Assembly (NCBI RefSeq): GCF_002312815.1 | Contig: NZ_NKQJ01000008.1 | Span: 170,102-234,101, forward strand | DNA: 64,000 nt | Direction of reading: 5' to 3' | From: Agaribacterium haliotis | Lineage (GTDB): Bacteria; Pseudomonadota; Gammaproteobacteria; Pseudomonadales; Cellvibrionaceae | Shown: piece by piece, positions 28,311-37,466 of the stretch | Position numbering within the stretch: position 1 is the first letter of the stretch | Layout: each line of letters opens with the position of its first letter | The notes under the pieces: model-generated | Told to the model about the DNA's origin: nothing | Database searches by the model: none | The model's input: only the letters and a program-made list of their open reading frames with translations | Translations under genes and position numbers: made by a program

Positions 28311-29795
28311 TTAACTTGCCTCTTCTAAAAGCAAGTGCATACCAATACTGTTTAGTTGACTGACTTCATCAAGCAGGCCCTGGCGCGAGAGCGGGTTGAG
28401 CTCTAGCCAGTGCTGCTGAAAACTTAAAACATACACGCCGCGATCAAGGCGCAGCGTAAACGTGACTTTTTGATCTTCTCGGCGGCGATTCAGCCTGACG
28501 GCTAAACGCAAACAAAGCAGCAGTTGTTCAAACGCTGGGCGGATGCTTTGGTCAATGCTGTCGTAGTCGCCGCTGCGTATTTTTTTTCTCTGAAAGCGCA
28601 GCAAGCTTGCGATGCAAAATTGCTCAAAGCGGCCAAAACCTGCAAGGTCACTGTGTTTTAGCAGGTAATAGGCGTGCTTGTGGTGAGCCGAGTGGCTGAT
28701 GCTCAGGCCGCACTCATGCAGCAGCGCCGCCCAGCGCAATACCTTCGTGCGCGACACCCCCGGCAGGCGCGGTTCGTCCTGTTTTAACTGTTGCCACAGC
28801 GACATCGCTGTTTGGCTGACGCGCTGGGCTTGGTCGTCGTCTACCTTAAAGCGCTGCAATAATTGTTGTACCGTGTTTTCACGGATATCTTCGTTGCTAA
28901 AACGGCCGATGGTTTCGTAAATAAGCCCGTCTTTTAAACTGGCATCGGCGACCTGAATCTGCTCGATTTTTAGCTGATCGCAAATGGCTTTAATAATAGC
29001 GATGCCGGCTGGCAATACATCGCGCCGCAGCTTGGGCAGCTCGTCATCGTCGAGATCGCGGCCCTGCATTAGCTCCTGCATCAACTGGCACAGCTCATCG
29101 TACTTAATGACGGCGCCACCGGTGTTATTGAGCACCGCCGCGACCGCTTTCATTGTGCCTGAGGTGCCAAAAGCGAGCTCCCAGCCACGCCTTAAATAGG
29201 GCTGGCGAATGCTTTCGAGCTCGGCGCAGGCGGCCATATAGCTTTTATTCAAAGCTTCGCCGAGGTGGCTCTTTTTCTTAAAAAAACGATTGGTGTGGGC
29301 AACGCAGCCCATATTTAAACTTTCGAGCAATTGTGGGCTAGATGATTTACCGATAATAAATTCGGTACTGCCACCGCCGATGTCGATCACCAGGCGCTGG
29401 CGTTTGGGGTCGGCCACCGAGTGACTGAGGCCTTGATAAACCAGGCGCGCTTCTTCAAAACCGCTGATGATTTCTATGCTGTGGCCGAGTGCGCTTTCAG
29501 CTTTGCGTAAAAACTGAGCACTGTTTTTTGCCGCGCGCAAGGTTTTTGTGCCGACCGCACGCACTTGCTCTTCAGGTAGGTCGCGAAGGCGCTCAGAAAA
29601 ACGCTGCAGGCAATCCAGCGCGCGCGCTTTGGCCTCGTCACTTAAGACGCCGTCGTGGTCGAGGCCGCGCGCGATTTGCACCATTTCTTTTTCGCGGTCA
29701 ATAATTTCGAACTGACCGTCACTAGAGCGGCCAATAATCATATGAAAACTGTTGGAACCTAGGTCTATCGCAGCAAAATACGGAGATCGGGCCAT
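28311..29795 (-). CDS. ppx: Exopolyphosphatase Ppx
   Basis: A 494-residue member of the Ppx/GppA family of the actin-like ATPase fold. It releases phosphate from the end of inorganic polyphosphate. The phosphate-1 motif is AAIDLGSNSFHMIIGR near the N-terminus, and the phosphate-2 motif is LVIDIGGGSTEFIIGK. The C-terminal half has the HD-like helical domain (LHECGLSISHSAHHKHAYYL), present in long Ppx proteins. GppA-type pppGpp hydrolysis is an alternative or additional activity. It is the first gene of a minus-strand run and is divergent from the methyltransferase gene. Confidence 0.92.
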   Translation of the reverse strand: MARSPYFAAIDLGSNSFHMIIGRSSDGQFEIIDREKEMVQIARGLDHDGVLSDEAKARALDCLQRFSERLRDLPEEQVRAVGTKTLRAAKNSAQFLRKAESALGHSIEIISGFEEARLVYQGLSHSVADPKRQRLVIDIGGGSTEFIIGKSSSPQLLESLNMGCVAHTNRFFKKKSHLGEALNKSYMAACAELESIRQPYLRRGWELAFGTSGTMKAVAAVLNNTGGAVIKYDELCQLMQELMQGRDLDDDELPKLRRDVLPAGIAIIKAICDQLKIEQIQVADASLKDGLIYETIGRFSNEDIRENTVQQLLQRFKVDDDQAQRVSQTAMSLWQQLKQDEPRLPGVSRTKVLRWAALLHECGLSISHSAHHKHAYYLLKHSDLAGFGRFEQFCIASLLRFQRKKIRSGDYDSIDQSIRPAFEQLLLCLRLAVRLNRRREDQKVTFTLRLDRGVYVLSFQQHWLELNPLSRQGLLDEVSQLNSIGMHLLLEEAS

Positions 29796-29928
29796 GCTGT
29801 GCCTTGAACTACAAAGAAACTTTCGGTGAGAATTATGCCTCTCGTTACGGTCTTTTTACAGGCCTTCGTCACAGAGCTTGGCATTCGTCGTTTTTTCAGC
29901 TCGACCACTTTGAATTGGAGATAGCAGT

Positions 29929-30531
29929 TTGCCCGATCACGAGTACAGCGCCTTTGGTGTGCGCATTTGCAAAAATAGTCACAAAGAAATTAGGCGTATT
30001 CGCCGCGACAGTGGTGCGCCGGCGATACACGGCAATAAACTCTGGCGCGCTAGCTTTTTATTGATGGATTATCTCGAAGAGAGCGGCCTTGAGCCCGGTA
30101 TGCGCGTACTAGAGCTCGGCTGCGGTTACGGTTTGGCTGGTGTGTACTGTGCCAAAAAGTACGGTGCCGAAGTGGTTGCGCTCGATGCCGATGCCGCTGT
30201 GCTGCCTTATGCCGAGTTGCACGCCGAGCTAAACGGGGTAGAAATCAGCACCTGGAATACACGCTATGAAAAACTTCGCGCTGTCGACTTCGAAGATTTT
30301 GACTTGGTGTTAGGGGCCGATATCTGTTTTTGGGATCAAATGAGTCAGCTGTTGTATAACTTGATTCGCCGCGCCCAGCGCAACGGGCCGACTTCTGTAT
30401 TAATGGCTGATCCGGGGCGTCCACCGTTTCGGGAAATGGCCGAGCGCGCCGAGGCTAAGCTTGGCGCTGAATACTTTGACTGGTATGTCAATCACCCCTG
30501 GAACGCCTCTGGAGTTATGCTTGCACTATGA
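29929..30531 (+). CDS. Class I SAM-dependent methyltransferase
   Basis: A 200-residue methyltransferase with motif [18 protein letters not shown], motif [19 protein letters not shown] and the acidic post-motif [13 protein letters not shown]. The pattern (LGCGxGLAG, GADICFW) is close to the lysine/nicotinamide-methyltransferase (METTL/EFM-like) branch that modifies protein lysines. The actual substrate is unknown. It starts at TTG 29929 with GGAG 8 bases upstream. The stop overlaps the msrA start by 4 bases, so the two are translationally coupled. Confidence 0.8.
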   Translation: MPDHEYSAFGVRICKNSHKEIRRIRRDSGAPAIHGNKLWRASFLLMDYLEESGLEPGMRVLELGCGYGLAGVYCAKKYGAEVVALDADAAVLPYAELHAELNGVEISTWNTRYEKLRAVDFEDFDLVLGADICFWDQMSQLLYNLIRRAQRNGPTSVLMADPGRPPFREMAERAEAKLGAEYFDWYVNHPWNASGVMLAL

Positions 30532-31181
30532 ATAGAGATGATGCACTTAAACAAAAAGCTTCAACACTGACTTTGCCCGGCGTCGAACAGGCTCTGCCAG
30601 GGCGCGACGATGCGTTGCTGCCGCCGTGTCAGCACGCAATTTTTAAACGCAGCCTTTTGCCACCGTGGCCCGAGGGTTATGAACAAGTCGCATTTGGCAT
30701 GGGCTGTTTTTGGGGCGCGGAACGTTTGTTCTGGCGCGAGGCCAAGCTTTGGCTCAGTTGCGTTGGCTACGCTGGCGGAATAACGCCAAACCCTAGTTAT
30801 ACGGAAGTGTGCTCAGGGGCGACCGGTCACGCCGAAGTGGTGCTGCTTGTCTATAATCCTGAAGAGTGCAGCTTTAGTGAGTTGCTGTCTCTGTTCTGGC
30901 GATCGCACGATCCTACTCAGGGCATGAGACAGGGCAACGATGTCGGAACTCAATATCGCTCGGCAATCTATTGGCAAAATGATGCCCAGCGAGAACTCGC
31001 GCTGAGCAGCCGCGATAGTTACGCCGATGCGCTCGGTGCTCAAGGCTTTGCTCCGATAACAACAGAAATCAAAGCTCTGGAGCATTTTTATTACGCTGAG
31101 GAAACGCATCAGCAGTACCTTGCCCACAATCCTAACGGCTATTGCGGGCTTAAGGGTACGGGGGTTGTTGCGACACCTTAG
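30528..31181 (+). CDS. msrA: Peptide methionine sulfoxide reductase MsrA
   Basis: A 217-residue cytosolic enzyme that reduces methionine-S-sulfoxide in proteins and free methionine. The catalytic Cys60 is in [15 protein letters not shown]; the substrate pocket residues appear in [21 protein letters not shown]. Asp and Glu of the ATGHAEVV stretch are conserved. The N-terminal extension (about 45 residues before the core) and the C-terminal tail (YCGLKGTG, with one more Cys likely to be the resolving residue) match the longer E. coli-type MsrA. It overlaps the methyltransferase stop by 4 bases. Confidence 0.94.
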   Translation: MNRDDALKQKASTLTLPGVEQALPGRDDALLPPCQHAIFKRSLLPPWPEGYEQVAFGMGCFWGAERLFWREAKLWLSCVGYAGGITPNPSYTEVCSGATGHAEVVLLVYNPEECSFSELLSLFWRSHDPTQGMRQGNDVGTQYRSAIYWQNDAQRELALSSRDSYADALGAQGFAPITTEIKALEHFYYAEETHQQYLAHNPNGYCGLKGTGVVATP

Positions 31182-31240
31182 TTAAAGCTTCAAGCCTGTG
31201 TTGCGCCTGTCGCGTTGCGGGCCAATAGAGGGATCAAGTT

Positions 31241-33016
31241 TTGACTCGTCGCCCACACGCTCGCCAATTTCGCAGCCTGCGCCTCGCCGCTGCAATTACT
31301 CTACTCAGTCACGCAGGTTATAGTTACTCGGTTGGTCTCGGCGAGATTCAACACAACCCGGTTGTTGGCGAGCCACTTGAGGCGCGCATCGCTGTCAACG
31401 GCGTGCGCGACATTGACCCGGACAACTTGCTGGTGCGTTTGTTAGACCCGGACGAGGCCCGCGCCATGGGCATTGAGTTGTTTTTTAGCGCCTACCGGGT
31501 GCGCGCCCGGGTCGAGGAGCTCGATGCCAGTAATGCTTTTATTGTGCTCGAAAGCGATATTAGGGTCTCTGAACCTTATATCAATCTTTTGCTGGAGCTG
31601 CGCTGGCCCGGGGGCACGGTTTACCGCGAATACGATTTGCTTTTTGATGCGCCGGCTGGCGTAAATGCGGCTGAGCAAAGTGCCGCCGGGCTCGGGCAGG
31701 CGGGGCCGGGCGGTGAATTTAGTCGCTCCGGCTCAGGCAGCGATGGGCGAAGCGGTGGCGGTGCCCGTTCGAGCGATGCCGCAGGTAGTTCAGCGCGCGC
31801 TTCGGCGCCTGCAGTGTCTTCAAGCGCGCTGCGCGAAAACGATAACTCGCCAATTGCACAATCTAGCTATCGGGTTCAATCGGGCGATACCCTAAGTGGC
31901 ATTGCCAGCCGGGTGTCCCGGCCGGATGGCGTAAGTCATCGCCAGGCTATCGCGCAATTGCACAGGCAAAACCCCGGAGCCTTTCAAAATGGCGATATGA
32001 ACCGGTTATTAGCGGGCTCAACGCTGAGCATACCTCAGGGTGAGCAGTGGCAAGGCTCGGCAGAGGCCGTTGCCGCTGGCACAGCTGTGCGGGATAAAAG
32101 CGCCGATATTTTGCCGGCAAGTTCGAGTCAACAGCCTTTGGCGTTCGACGAGGCGCGCGAGCTAAATGATGCGCGCTTGCGCCTGAGTGAGTCGGCGCTG
32201 AAATCGGGCGGTGCGGATTATAGCCGCGCTACCATCCGCGAAGAGATCGACAGTAATCAAGAGATGATTGACCTATTGGTTAAAGAAAATGCCGAGCTCA
32301 AGCGGCGCATAGAAAAGATTGAAAACTCTGGATATATCAACACGTTAAGTGAGATAGTTGAAGCCCAGCGTGAACAAATTGCCCAGCTTGAGCGAGAGCG
32401 CACAGGCTTGGCTGGCGGCGCCTTAAGCGGCACTGACAATAAGATTGAGGGGGCGGCTTCAAGTGTTGATGCCGAGCTTGCCCAGCTTGAAAAGAGCACT
32501 AAGGTTGATGCTGGCCCCGAGGCGCTGACGCCTTGGTACGAGCAGAATTTCCTGTGGCTGGTCGGCGCTCTGTCAGCGTTTGTTAGTTTGATTTTGGGTT
32601 TGGCAATGACTTTGATTGTCAGGCGCAGTCAGCACGGGCCTTATCAGGCCATCGATGAAACCGGGGCGGCGGGGCTAGAGCTGGGGCTTGAGCAAGAAGC
32701 CGAGCAGGCGCTGCATCAAAATACCGCCGCTGCGGACAATATCCACTGCATTGTTGAGGCGCGCGACCAGCGCCGCGAATTGCAGGGGGCGAATACCATC
32801 GGCTCAGAGCTTTCTGAGCTTGACTCCGTTGAGGCCGACGAGCAAAAGCCTGAAGAGGATGTCAGCGAGCTTTTGTCTATGGCTCAGATCTATTCGCGCG
32901 CCGGTAAATTTAACGAAGCGCGCTCGATTCTGGATTCCGCCGAAACCGAGCACGACCCGCGTGTAGATAAAGCCCTGAGTGAGTTAGAAGCGATGGAGCA
33001 GACTCGCCGCAGCTAA
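31241..33016 (+). CDS. FimV-like protein with LysM domain
   Basis: A 591-residue protein similar in layout to FimV/HubP polar proteins. It has an N-terminal signal (RLAAAITLLSHAGYSYS), then the FimV N-terminal domain (GLGEIQHNPVVGEPLEARI, and SEPYINLLLELRWPGG). A Ser/Gly-rich linker leads to a LysM domain (YRVQSGDTLSGIASRV) that should bind peptidoglycan. A coiled coil (ENAELKRRIEKIENSG) precedes a membrane span (FLWLVGALSAFVSLILGLA). The cytoplasmic tail is acidic and ends with a TPR-like FimV C-terminal unit (AQIYSRAGKFNEARSILDSA). It is shorter than FimV of Pseudomonas (over 900 residues). Start is TTG 31241, with GAGGGA about 9 bases upstream. A role in polar organisation or type IV pili is inferred from the family. 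Confidence 0.8.
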   Translation: MTRRPHARQFRSLRLAAAITLLSHAGYSYSVGLGEIQHNPVVGEPLEARIAVNGVRDIDPDNLLVRLLDPDEARAMGIELFFSAYRVRARVEELDASNAFIVLESDIRVSEPYINLLLELRWPGGTVYREYDLLFDAPAGVNAAEQSAAGLGQAGPGGEFSRSGSGSDGRSGGGARSSDAAGSSARASAPAVSSSALRENDNSPIAQSSYRVQSGDTLSGIASRVSRPDGVSHRQAIAQLHRQNPGAFQNGDMNRLLAGSTLSIPQGEQWQGSAEAVAAGTAVRDKSADILPASSSQQPLAFDEARELNDARLRLSESALKSGGADYSRATIREEIDSNQEMIDLLVKENAELKRRIEKIENSGYINTLSEIVEAQREQIAQLERERTGLAGGALSGTDNKIEGAASSVDAELAQLEKSTKVDAGPEALTPWYEQNFLWLVGALSAFVSLILGLAMTLIVRRSQHGPYQAIDETGAAGLELGLEQEAEQALHQNTAAADNIHCIVEARDQRRELQGANTIGSELSELDSVEADEQKPEEDVSELLSMAQIYSRAGKFNEARSILDSAETEHDPRVDKALSELEAMEQTRRS

Positions 33017-33020
33017 TGAG

Positions 33021-33320
33021 TCATTGGCGAGCGTCAAGCTCATCTTCACAGGCGAACACCAGCTCGTAGGCAAAGGCCAGCACATGGGCAACGGCATTGT
33101 AGAGTGCCTCTGGAACCTCTTCTCCGAGCTCGAGCTGGCTTAATAAATCGGCCAAGGCGGGGTTTTCACATATTGGCCGGTCGTTTTCTATGGCCAGTTT
33201 GAGGATGGCGTCGGCTAACTCGGCGCTGCCTTTGGCTGTCAACCTGGGGGCGCCGTCGCCGTTGTACTGCAGGGCAACAACCTGGTTGAGCTCTTTTTTA
33301 TCGATATCTGTAAATTGCAT
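33021..33320 (-). CDS. FlhB C-terminal-domain-like protein (FlhX/YlqH type)
   Basis: A 99-residue soluble protein matching the cytoplasmic C-terminal domain of FlhB/YscU without the membrane part: VALQYNGDGAPRLTAKGSAE, then ADAILKLAIENDRPICENPA and a VPEALYNAVAHVLAFAYEL end. Stand-alone copies of this domain exist in several bacteria and can replace the cleaved FlhB domain in flagellar export. Its stop is 4 bases from the convergent FimV-like gene. It follows the FliK-like gene after 7 bases in the same direction, so both are one operon separate from any flagellar cluster in this window. Confidence 0.85.
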   Translation of the reverse strand: MQFTDIDKKELNQVVALQYNGDGAPRLTAKGSAELADAILKLAIENDRPICENPALADLLSQLELGEEVPEALYNAVAHVLAFAYELVFACEDELDARQ

Positions 33321-33327
33321 ACGAAGC

Positions 33328-35088
33328 TCAACTGCGCTCGTCGATTAAGCCGCGAGCGGGGCTGGCTTTTGCTTTTGCGTAGCCGGGGCTTTGTTCAACA
33401 CAGCGCAAGTTATTTATGTTGATACCGTCCTCTTCGAGTTTTTGTTTGAGCTTTGGCAGCTCGCTGCGAATCTGCTGTCTCCAGTAGGCCTGTTCAGCCC
33501 AAAGCTCAGAGCTGATGCGCTCATCGAGGCAAACAATTTTTGCACTAAAGCAGCCATGCCCAGGCATGCTCCACTCCATAATCAGTTTCCAGTTGCGACG
33601 TTTTTTATTGCTTCCAAGTGGCTGTTGTTCGTCTTGTTCCACGGTGATGCCAATAGGCAGGCTGTGCTGGCCCAGGCGCAACCAAAGCTCTGTTTGTTGT
33701 TGCTGCACGTTGCCGTCGAGTTGCTGCTGTAGCAGCTGTAGCTGTTGGCTGTCCAATCGCGCGCTACTTCTAGATATTACTTGCAAAATATCGCTTAACC
33801 TTTTGATGTTATTGTTTTTGTCATCTTTTTCTCTTGTTTCTTTTTTGTCGTTCGAAGCAAACAGTGCAGCAACGATTTGACTTAGGGCTCGCTCCAGAGC
33901 TGAGCCGCCATCCGCTGCGCCGAATTGCTGCACAAAGAGCTGAAAACTCAGGCCCAGGCTTTGCAATAGCCAGCGAAGTTCGCTGTTGTTTTGCTCTGCC
34001 GCGAGACTGGCCTTTTCCGCGCCTAGTGCCGGTGCAGCACCGGCTTGCTGCAAGCCGGCTGAAGTGCCCGGCGCAAATGTGTGAATGCCGAGGTTTGATG
34101 CCAGTGCCATTTTGATTGCCGCTACCGTATTTGTTGCCACCGTTGCATAAGCGCTGCCCGAAGGTGGGCTCAAAGACGTTTGTGTCGGCGTATGGGGCGG
34201 CATCGGTGAGCTTGTGGCGCCATTGCCGGTATTGCTGGCGGTGCTTAGCGACTGTCTTTGCAAGGGCGTTTGAAGAGCTGTTTGAGCAGCTGCATGCTGC
34301 AGCTGCGGGCGCCGATCTAGCCACTGGCGCAGCGCTTTGCTGCTTGTTAACAGTTGTTGTTGCAGCGCTTGCTGTTGCTTCGATTGATTTAGTGCCGTCA
34401 AGCTATCGTTGATAGCCCGCTGCAGTGCACGGCTTAATAGCTGAGCGCTGTCCTCGGCGCGGTTTGCCTGCGGCAGGCTTTGGCGCAGCTGCGTCTCGAT
34501 AAGCTGTTTGGCCAGAGCGATACGCCCGGCGGGCGCGAGTTGCACAGCCTGTTGCAGCAGTTGCTTGGCGCTGGCAGACAACGCGCGAATGGTGCCGTCG
34601 CGATTAAACTGCGAGGCGGGCAATTGTTGTTGGTTTTGCTGAGATTGGGGGCCACTTAGCTGAAGCTGTCTTAAGCTCTGATTTTTTAGATCAAATATGA
34701 GTTTCTGGCCGAGGTGCTGGCGGCCGTCGTCGATAATCAGCGCCCAAAGCAGCTTTGTATTCGTTTTTGCGCTAGCGGCTGGCGAATAGTTGGGTAGTTG
34801 CAGTTTTAATAACAGTTTCGCTGCGCTTTGGTTTTGAGCCTGGGCGCCAGCTCGATCGGGCGCATTACTGTTGGCCTGCAGCCGCTGCAGCTCGGCTTCG
34901 AACTTTTGGCTGTCAGTTTGGGCCTGAATCAGTTGTGTGAGCTGCCGCGGGCTCAGTCGCACTTGCTCGACAACACGCACAACTTGTTCGTTTGCTGCGC
35001 GCGCCGGCGCATCGCTGTGTAGGCGGGCGCTGCTGGCGGTGATTGAGGGGATGTGTATGTGCATCACAGTATTAAGAAACGGAATCAT
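33328..35088 (-). CDS. FliK-like flagellar hook-length control protein
   Basis: A 586-residue, Gln/Ala/Ser-rich, low-complexity protein with a folded C-terminal domain (about residues 440-560) of the Flg_hook/FliK type: ELWLRLGQHSLPIGITVEQD, then WKLIMEWSMPGHGCFSAKIV and IRSELPKLKQKLEEDGINI. FliK acts as a ruler and switches substrate specificity via FlhB. Pairing with an FlhB-domain protein directly downstream fits this. Neither ATG 35088 nor the in-frame ATG 35064 has a clear ribosome binding site. Divergent from ccmA, the same neighbourhood known from Pseudomonas. Confidence 0.78.
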   Translation of the reverse strand: MIPFLNTVMHIHIPSITASSARLHSDAPARAANEQVVRVVEQVRLSPRQLTQLIQAQTDSQKFEAELQRLQANSNAPDRAGAQAQNQSAAKLLLKLQLPNYSPAASAKTNTKLLWALIIDDGRQHLGQKLIFDLKNQSLRQLQLSGPQSQQNQQQLPASQFNRDGTIRALSASAKQLLQQAVQLAPAGRIALAKQLIETQLRQSLPQANRAEDSAQLLSRALQRAINDSLTALNQSKQQQALQQQLLTSSKALRQWLDRRPQLQHAAAQTALQTPLQRQSLSTASNTGNGATSSPMPPHTPTQTSLSPPSGSAYATVATNTVAAIKMALASNLGIHTFAPGTSAGLQQAGAAPALGAEKASLAAEQNNSELRWLLQSLGLSFQLFVQQFGAADGGSALERALSQIVAALFASNDKKETREKDDKNNNIKRLSDILQVISRSSARLDSQQLQLLQQQLDGNVQQQQTELWLRLGQHSLPIGITVEQDEQQPLGSNKKRRNWKLIMEWSMPGHGCFSAKIVCLDERISSELWAEQAYWRQQIRSELPKLKQKLEEDGININNLRCVEQSPGYAKAKASPARGLIDERS

Positions 35089-35177
35089 TATTAAGCATAG
35101 TCACTGGCCTTAGATGCTTCGATTAAGTGTGGCTTCCATGTACACTATCGGCCGTTTTTTGTCTTAGATAAGTAACA

Positions 35178-35834
35178 ATGCACTGCCTGGCCTTAGAAAA
35201 GTTGTACTTCGAGCGTGAAGACCTGCCGTTATTTGGCGGCCTGTCGGCGTCGTGGCAAAGCGGCAGCATTGTGCAAATTGCCGGTCACAATGGCTGCGGG
35301 AAAACAACCCTGTTACGCATGATTGCCGGTCTCTTGCAACCGAGCTCTGGCCGGGTGCTCTGGGATGATAAGGCCAATCGCGGCCTGTCATTTCAGTCTA
35401 AGTTGCTGTTTCTTGGCCACCAGGTCGGCGTAAAGATGACTATGACTGCGCTCGAAAACCTGCGCTGGTTTTTTGCCTTGCACGGGCGCAAGTCGGCGGA
35501 CAAAACCCCTGAAGTCAGTCGCGATGAATTGCTTGAGGCATTAGAGCGAGTCGGGCTCAGAGCTTACGCCGATACGCCGGCGCACTCGATGTCCGCAGGG
35601 CAGCAGCGCCGCATAGCGCTGGCGCGTTTGTTTATCAGTGAAGCGCCGCTGTGGATACTCGATGAGCCCTTTACCGCAATCGATAAACACGGGGTCAGCG
35701 AGCTCGAGCAGCGCATCGACAAGCACGCCGCGAGCGGCGGCATTGTTTTGCTGACCACACACCAGCGCTGGTCGGCACCGAGCTTTCAAGTGTTGGATCT
35801 TGAGCAATATAAAGGTCGCGCCGTCGATGTCTGA
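35178..35834 (+). CDS. ccmA: Heme exporter ATP-binding protein CcmA
   Basis: A 218-residue ABC-type ATPase of System I cytochrome c maturation. Walker A is GHNGCGKTTLLRMIAG, the signature is HSMSAGQQRRIALARL, and Walker B is PLWILDEPFTAID; the H-loop is LLTTHQRW. With CcmB and CcmC it forms the complex that releases holo-CcmE. It is the first gene of ccmABCDEFG, and its stop codon lies 8 bases inside ccmB, so translation is coupled. Upstream, the divergent FliK-like gene leaves about 90 bases for the promoter. Confidence 0.95.
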   Translation: MHCLALEKLYFEREDLPLFGGLSASWQSGSIVQIAGHNGCGKTTLLRMIAGLLQPSSGRVLWDDKANRGLSFQSKLLFLGHQVGVKMTMTALENLRWFFALHGRKSADKTPEVSRDELLEALERVGLRAYADTPAHSMSAGQQRRIALARLFISEAPLWILDEPFTAIDKHGVSELEQRIDKHAASGGIVLLTTHQRWSAPSFQVLDLEQYKGRAVDV

Positions 35835-36516
35835 TATTCGTTTGCCGAGCTCGGGTTTTTACGAAGCGTTCAGGCGCGAGTGCCTAACGGCCGTGCGCAA
35901 TCGCTCAGAACTCTTTAACCCGCTGATTTTTTTCTTAAGCATCATTATGTTTGTGCCGCTCGGCGTAAGCCCGGATGCCAAGGCTTTGGCGCCGATAGCG
36001 CCGGGCATGATCTGGATTGTTGCGCTGTTAGCACTACTTTTATCGTTAGATAAAGTCTTCCAGAGCGACTATGAAGATGGCTGCCTTGAACAGATGCTGT
36101 TAAGTGGCCAGAGCATGTACCTTGTCGTCATCGCCAAAGTGCTGGCTCACTGGTGTTTTACCGGCTTGCTGTTAACCCTGTTAAGCCCCGTGCTCGGCTT
36201 AATGATGGCGCTGCCGGGCGAAGCTTATATTGCGCTGATGGCGAGTTTGCTGCTCGGCACGGGTGCCTTGAGTTTTATCGGAGCCGTTGGCGCGGCGCTG
36301 ACGGTGTCTTTGCGCCGGGGCGGCTTGCTGTTATCGCTGATTATTATTCCGCTGTATGTGCCGGTGTTGATCTTTGGTACCAGCGCGGTGCGCTCGGCAG
36401 CGCTCGGCGATCCGTGGACGGGCCCGCTCGCCGTTGTTGCGGCGATGTGTTTGTGTGCAATGATGCTCGCACCGCTTGCGGTGGTCGGGGCTTTAAAAAT
36501 TAGCTTGGAAAATTAA
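35827..36516 (+). CDS. ccmB: Heme exporter membrane protein CcmB
   Basis: A 229-residue inner-membrane protein with about six membrane spans, partner of CcmA. Characteristic stretches are FRRECLTAVRNRSELFNPLIFF at the N-terminus (shown here as ECLTAVRNRSELFNPL), the SDYEDGCLEQMLLSG cytoplasmic loop, and SLLLSLIIIPLYVPVLIFG near the end. The ATG at 35827 is used; an in-frame ATG at 35800 would extend the overlap with ccmA to 35 bases. ccmC starts 10 bases downstream. Confidence 0.94.
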   Translation: MSDIRLPSSGFYEAFRRECLTAVRNRSELFNPLIFFLSIIMFVPLGVSPDAKALAPIAPGMIWIVALLALLLSLDKVFQSDYEDGCLEQMLLSGQSMYLVVIAKVLAHWCFTGLLLTLLSPVLGLMMALPGEAYIALMASLLLGTGALSFIGAVGAALTVSLRRGGLLLSLIIIPLYVPVLIFGTSAVRSAALGDPWTGPLAVVAAMCLCAMMLAPLAVVGALKISLEN

Positions 36517-36526
36517 AGAGGTAAAC

Positions 36527-37270
36527 ATGGGCTGGCAATGGTTTCACAGGCTGGGCTCGCCAAAGTGGTTTTATGAAAAAACCTCGAATTGGCAACCGTG
36601 GATAGGCGCGGCTGCGATCGTGTTGCTGGTGATAGGTGCAAGCTGGGGCCTGGCCTTTGCGCCGACGGACTACAAGCAGGGCAATAGCTATCGCATTATT
36701 TATATTCATGTGCCGGCGTCGTTCCTGGCGCTTGCCGGTTATTACACCATGGCCATTGCCGGCGCTATCGGCCTGATCTGGCGCATGAAACTGTCGTTTA
36801 TGGTGATGAAGGCCGCCGCGCCGATAGGCGCCGTGCTGACCTTTGTGTCGCTGTGCAGTGGTGCGATTTGGGGCAAACCGACCTGGGGCACTTGGTGGGA
36901 ATGGGACGCGCGTATCACTTCGATGTTGATTCTGTTCTTTTTGTACCTTGGTGTCATCGCCTTGCAGCAGAGTTATCGTAACCAGGATGCCGCCGACAAA
37001 ACCTCGGCCATTCTGGCCTTGGTTGGCACAGTCAATATCCCGATCATCTACAAAAGTGTCGACTGGTGGTACAGCTTGCATCAGCCGGCAACTCTGAAGT
37101 TAACTGGCAAGTCGAGCATAGATCCGAGCATGGCCTGGCCGCTACTGACGATGATTGCCGCGTTTTATGTGGTATATGCCTGGCTGCTGATCGACCGCAC
37201 GCGCCTCGAGATTCTGCTGCGCGAGCGCAAGGCCCGCTGGGTACAAAAATTGGTCGCAGGAGACAACTAA
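36527..37270 (+). CDS. ccmC: Heme exporter/handling protein CcmC
   Basis: A 247-residue six-span membrane protein of the heme-handling family. The tryptophan-rich periplasmic WWD segment WGKPTWGTWWEWDARIT is present, flanked by the conserved His residues (YIHVPASF and YKSVDWWYSLHQPAT) that ligand heme. CcmC attaches heme to the CcmE chaperone. The ribosome binding site GAGG lies 7 bases before ATG 36527. The stop overlaps the ccmD start (TAATG, 1 base). Confidence 0.95.
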   Translation: MGWQWFHRLGSPKWFYEKTSNWQPWIGAAAIVLLVIGASWGLAFAPTDYKQGNSYRIIYIHVPASFLALAGYYTMAIAGAIGLIWRMKLSFMVMKAAAPIGAVLTFVSLCSGAIWGKPTWGTWWEWDARITSMLILFFLYLGVIALQQSYRNQDAADKTSAILALVGTVNIPIIYKSVDWWYSLHQPATLKLTGKSSIDPSMAWPLLTMIAAFYVVYAWLLIDRTRLEILLRERKARWVQKLVAGDN

Positions 37271-37464
37271 TGGGTTTGGAATTTCAGTTTGCCTCACTGG
37301 CTGATTTTATGAGCATGAAAGGTCACGGCCCCTATGTTTGGGCGGCCTACGCCTTAACGTTTGCCGGGCTTGCAGCCCTGGTTGTACAGGTGCGGCTGGC
37401 GAAAAAAAGCCTGCGCAAAAAAATTCAAATCTTACGTCTGCGTGAAAGCGAGGATCAGCAATAA
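37270..37464 (+). CDS. ccmD: Heme exporter protein CcmD
   Basis: A 64-residue single-span membrane protein that helps release holo-CcmE from CcmABC. The typical form is seen: a short N-terminal part ending KGHGPYVWAAYALTFAGLAAL (given here as HGPYVWAAYALTFAG) and a basic cytoplasmic tail (RLAKKSLRKKIQIL). It starts by a one-base overlap with ccmC (TAATG) and ends 2 bases before ccmE. An open frame begins further upstream within ccmC (37066), but the M-G-L-E-F-Q-F start fits the family. Confidence 0.92.
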   Translation: MGLEFQFASLADFMSMKGHGPYVWAAYALTFAGLAALVVQVRLAKKSLRKKIQILRLRESEDQQ

Positions 37465-37466
37465 CT

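Noticed and set aside
34116..34412. Open frames antisense to the FliK-like gene
   Set aside because: Shadows of a Gln-rich coding sequence, no independent support.
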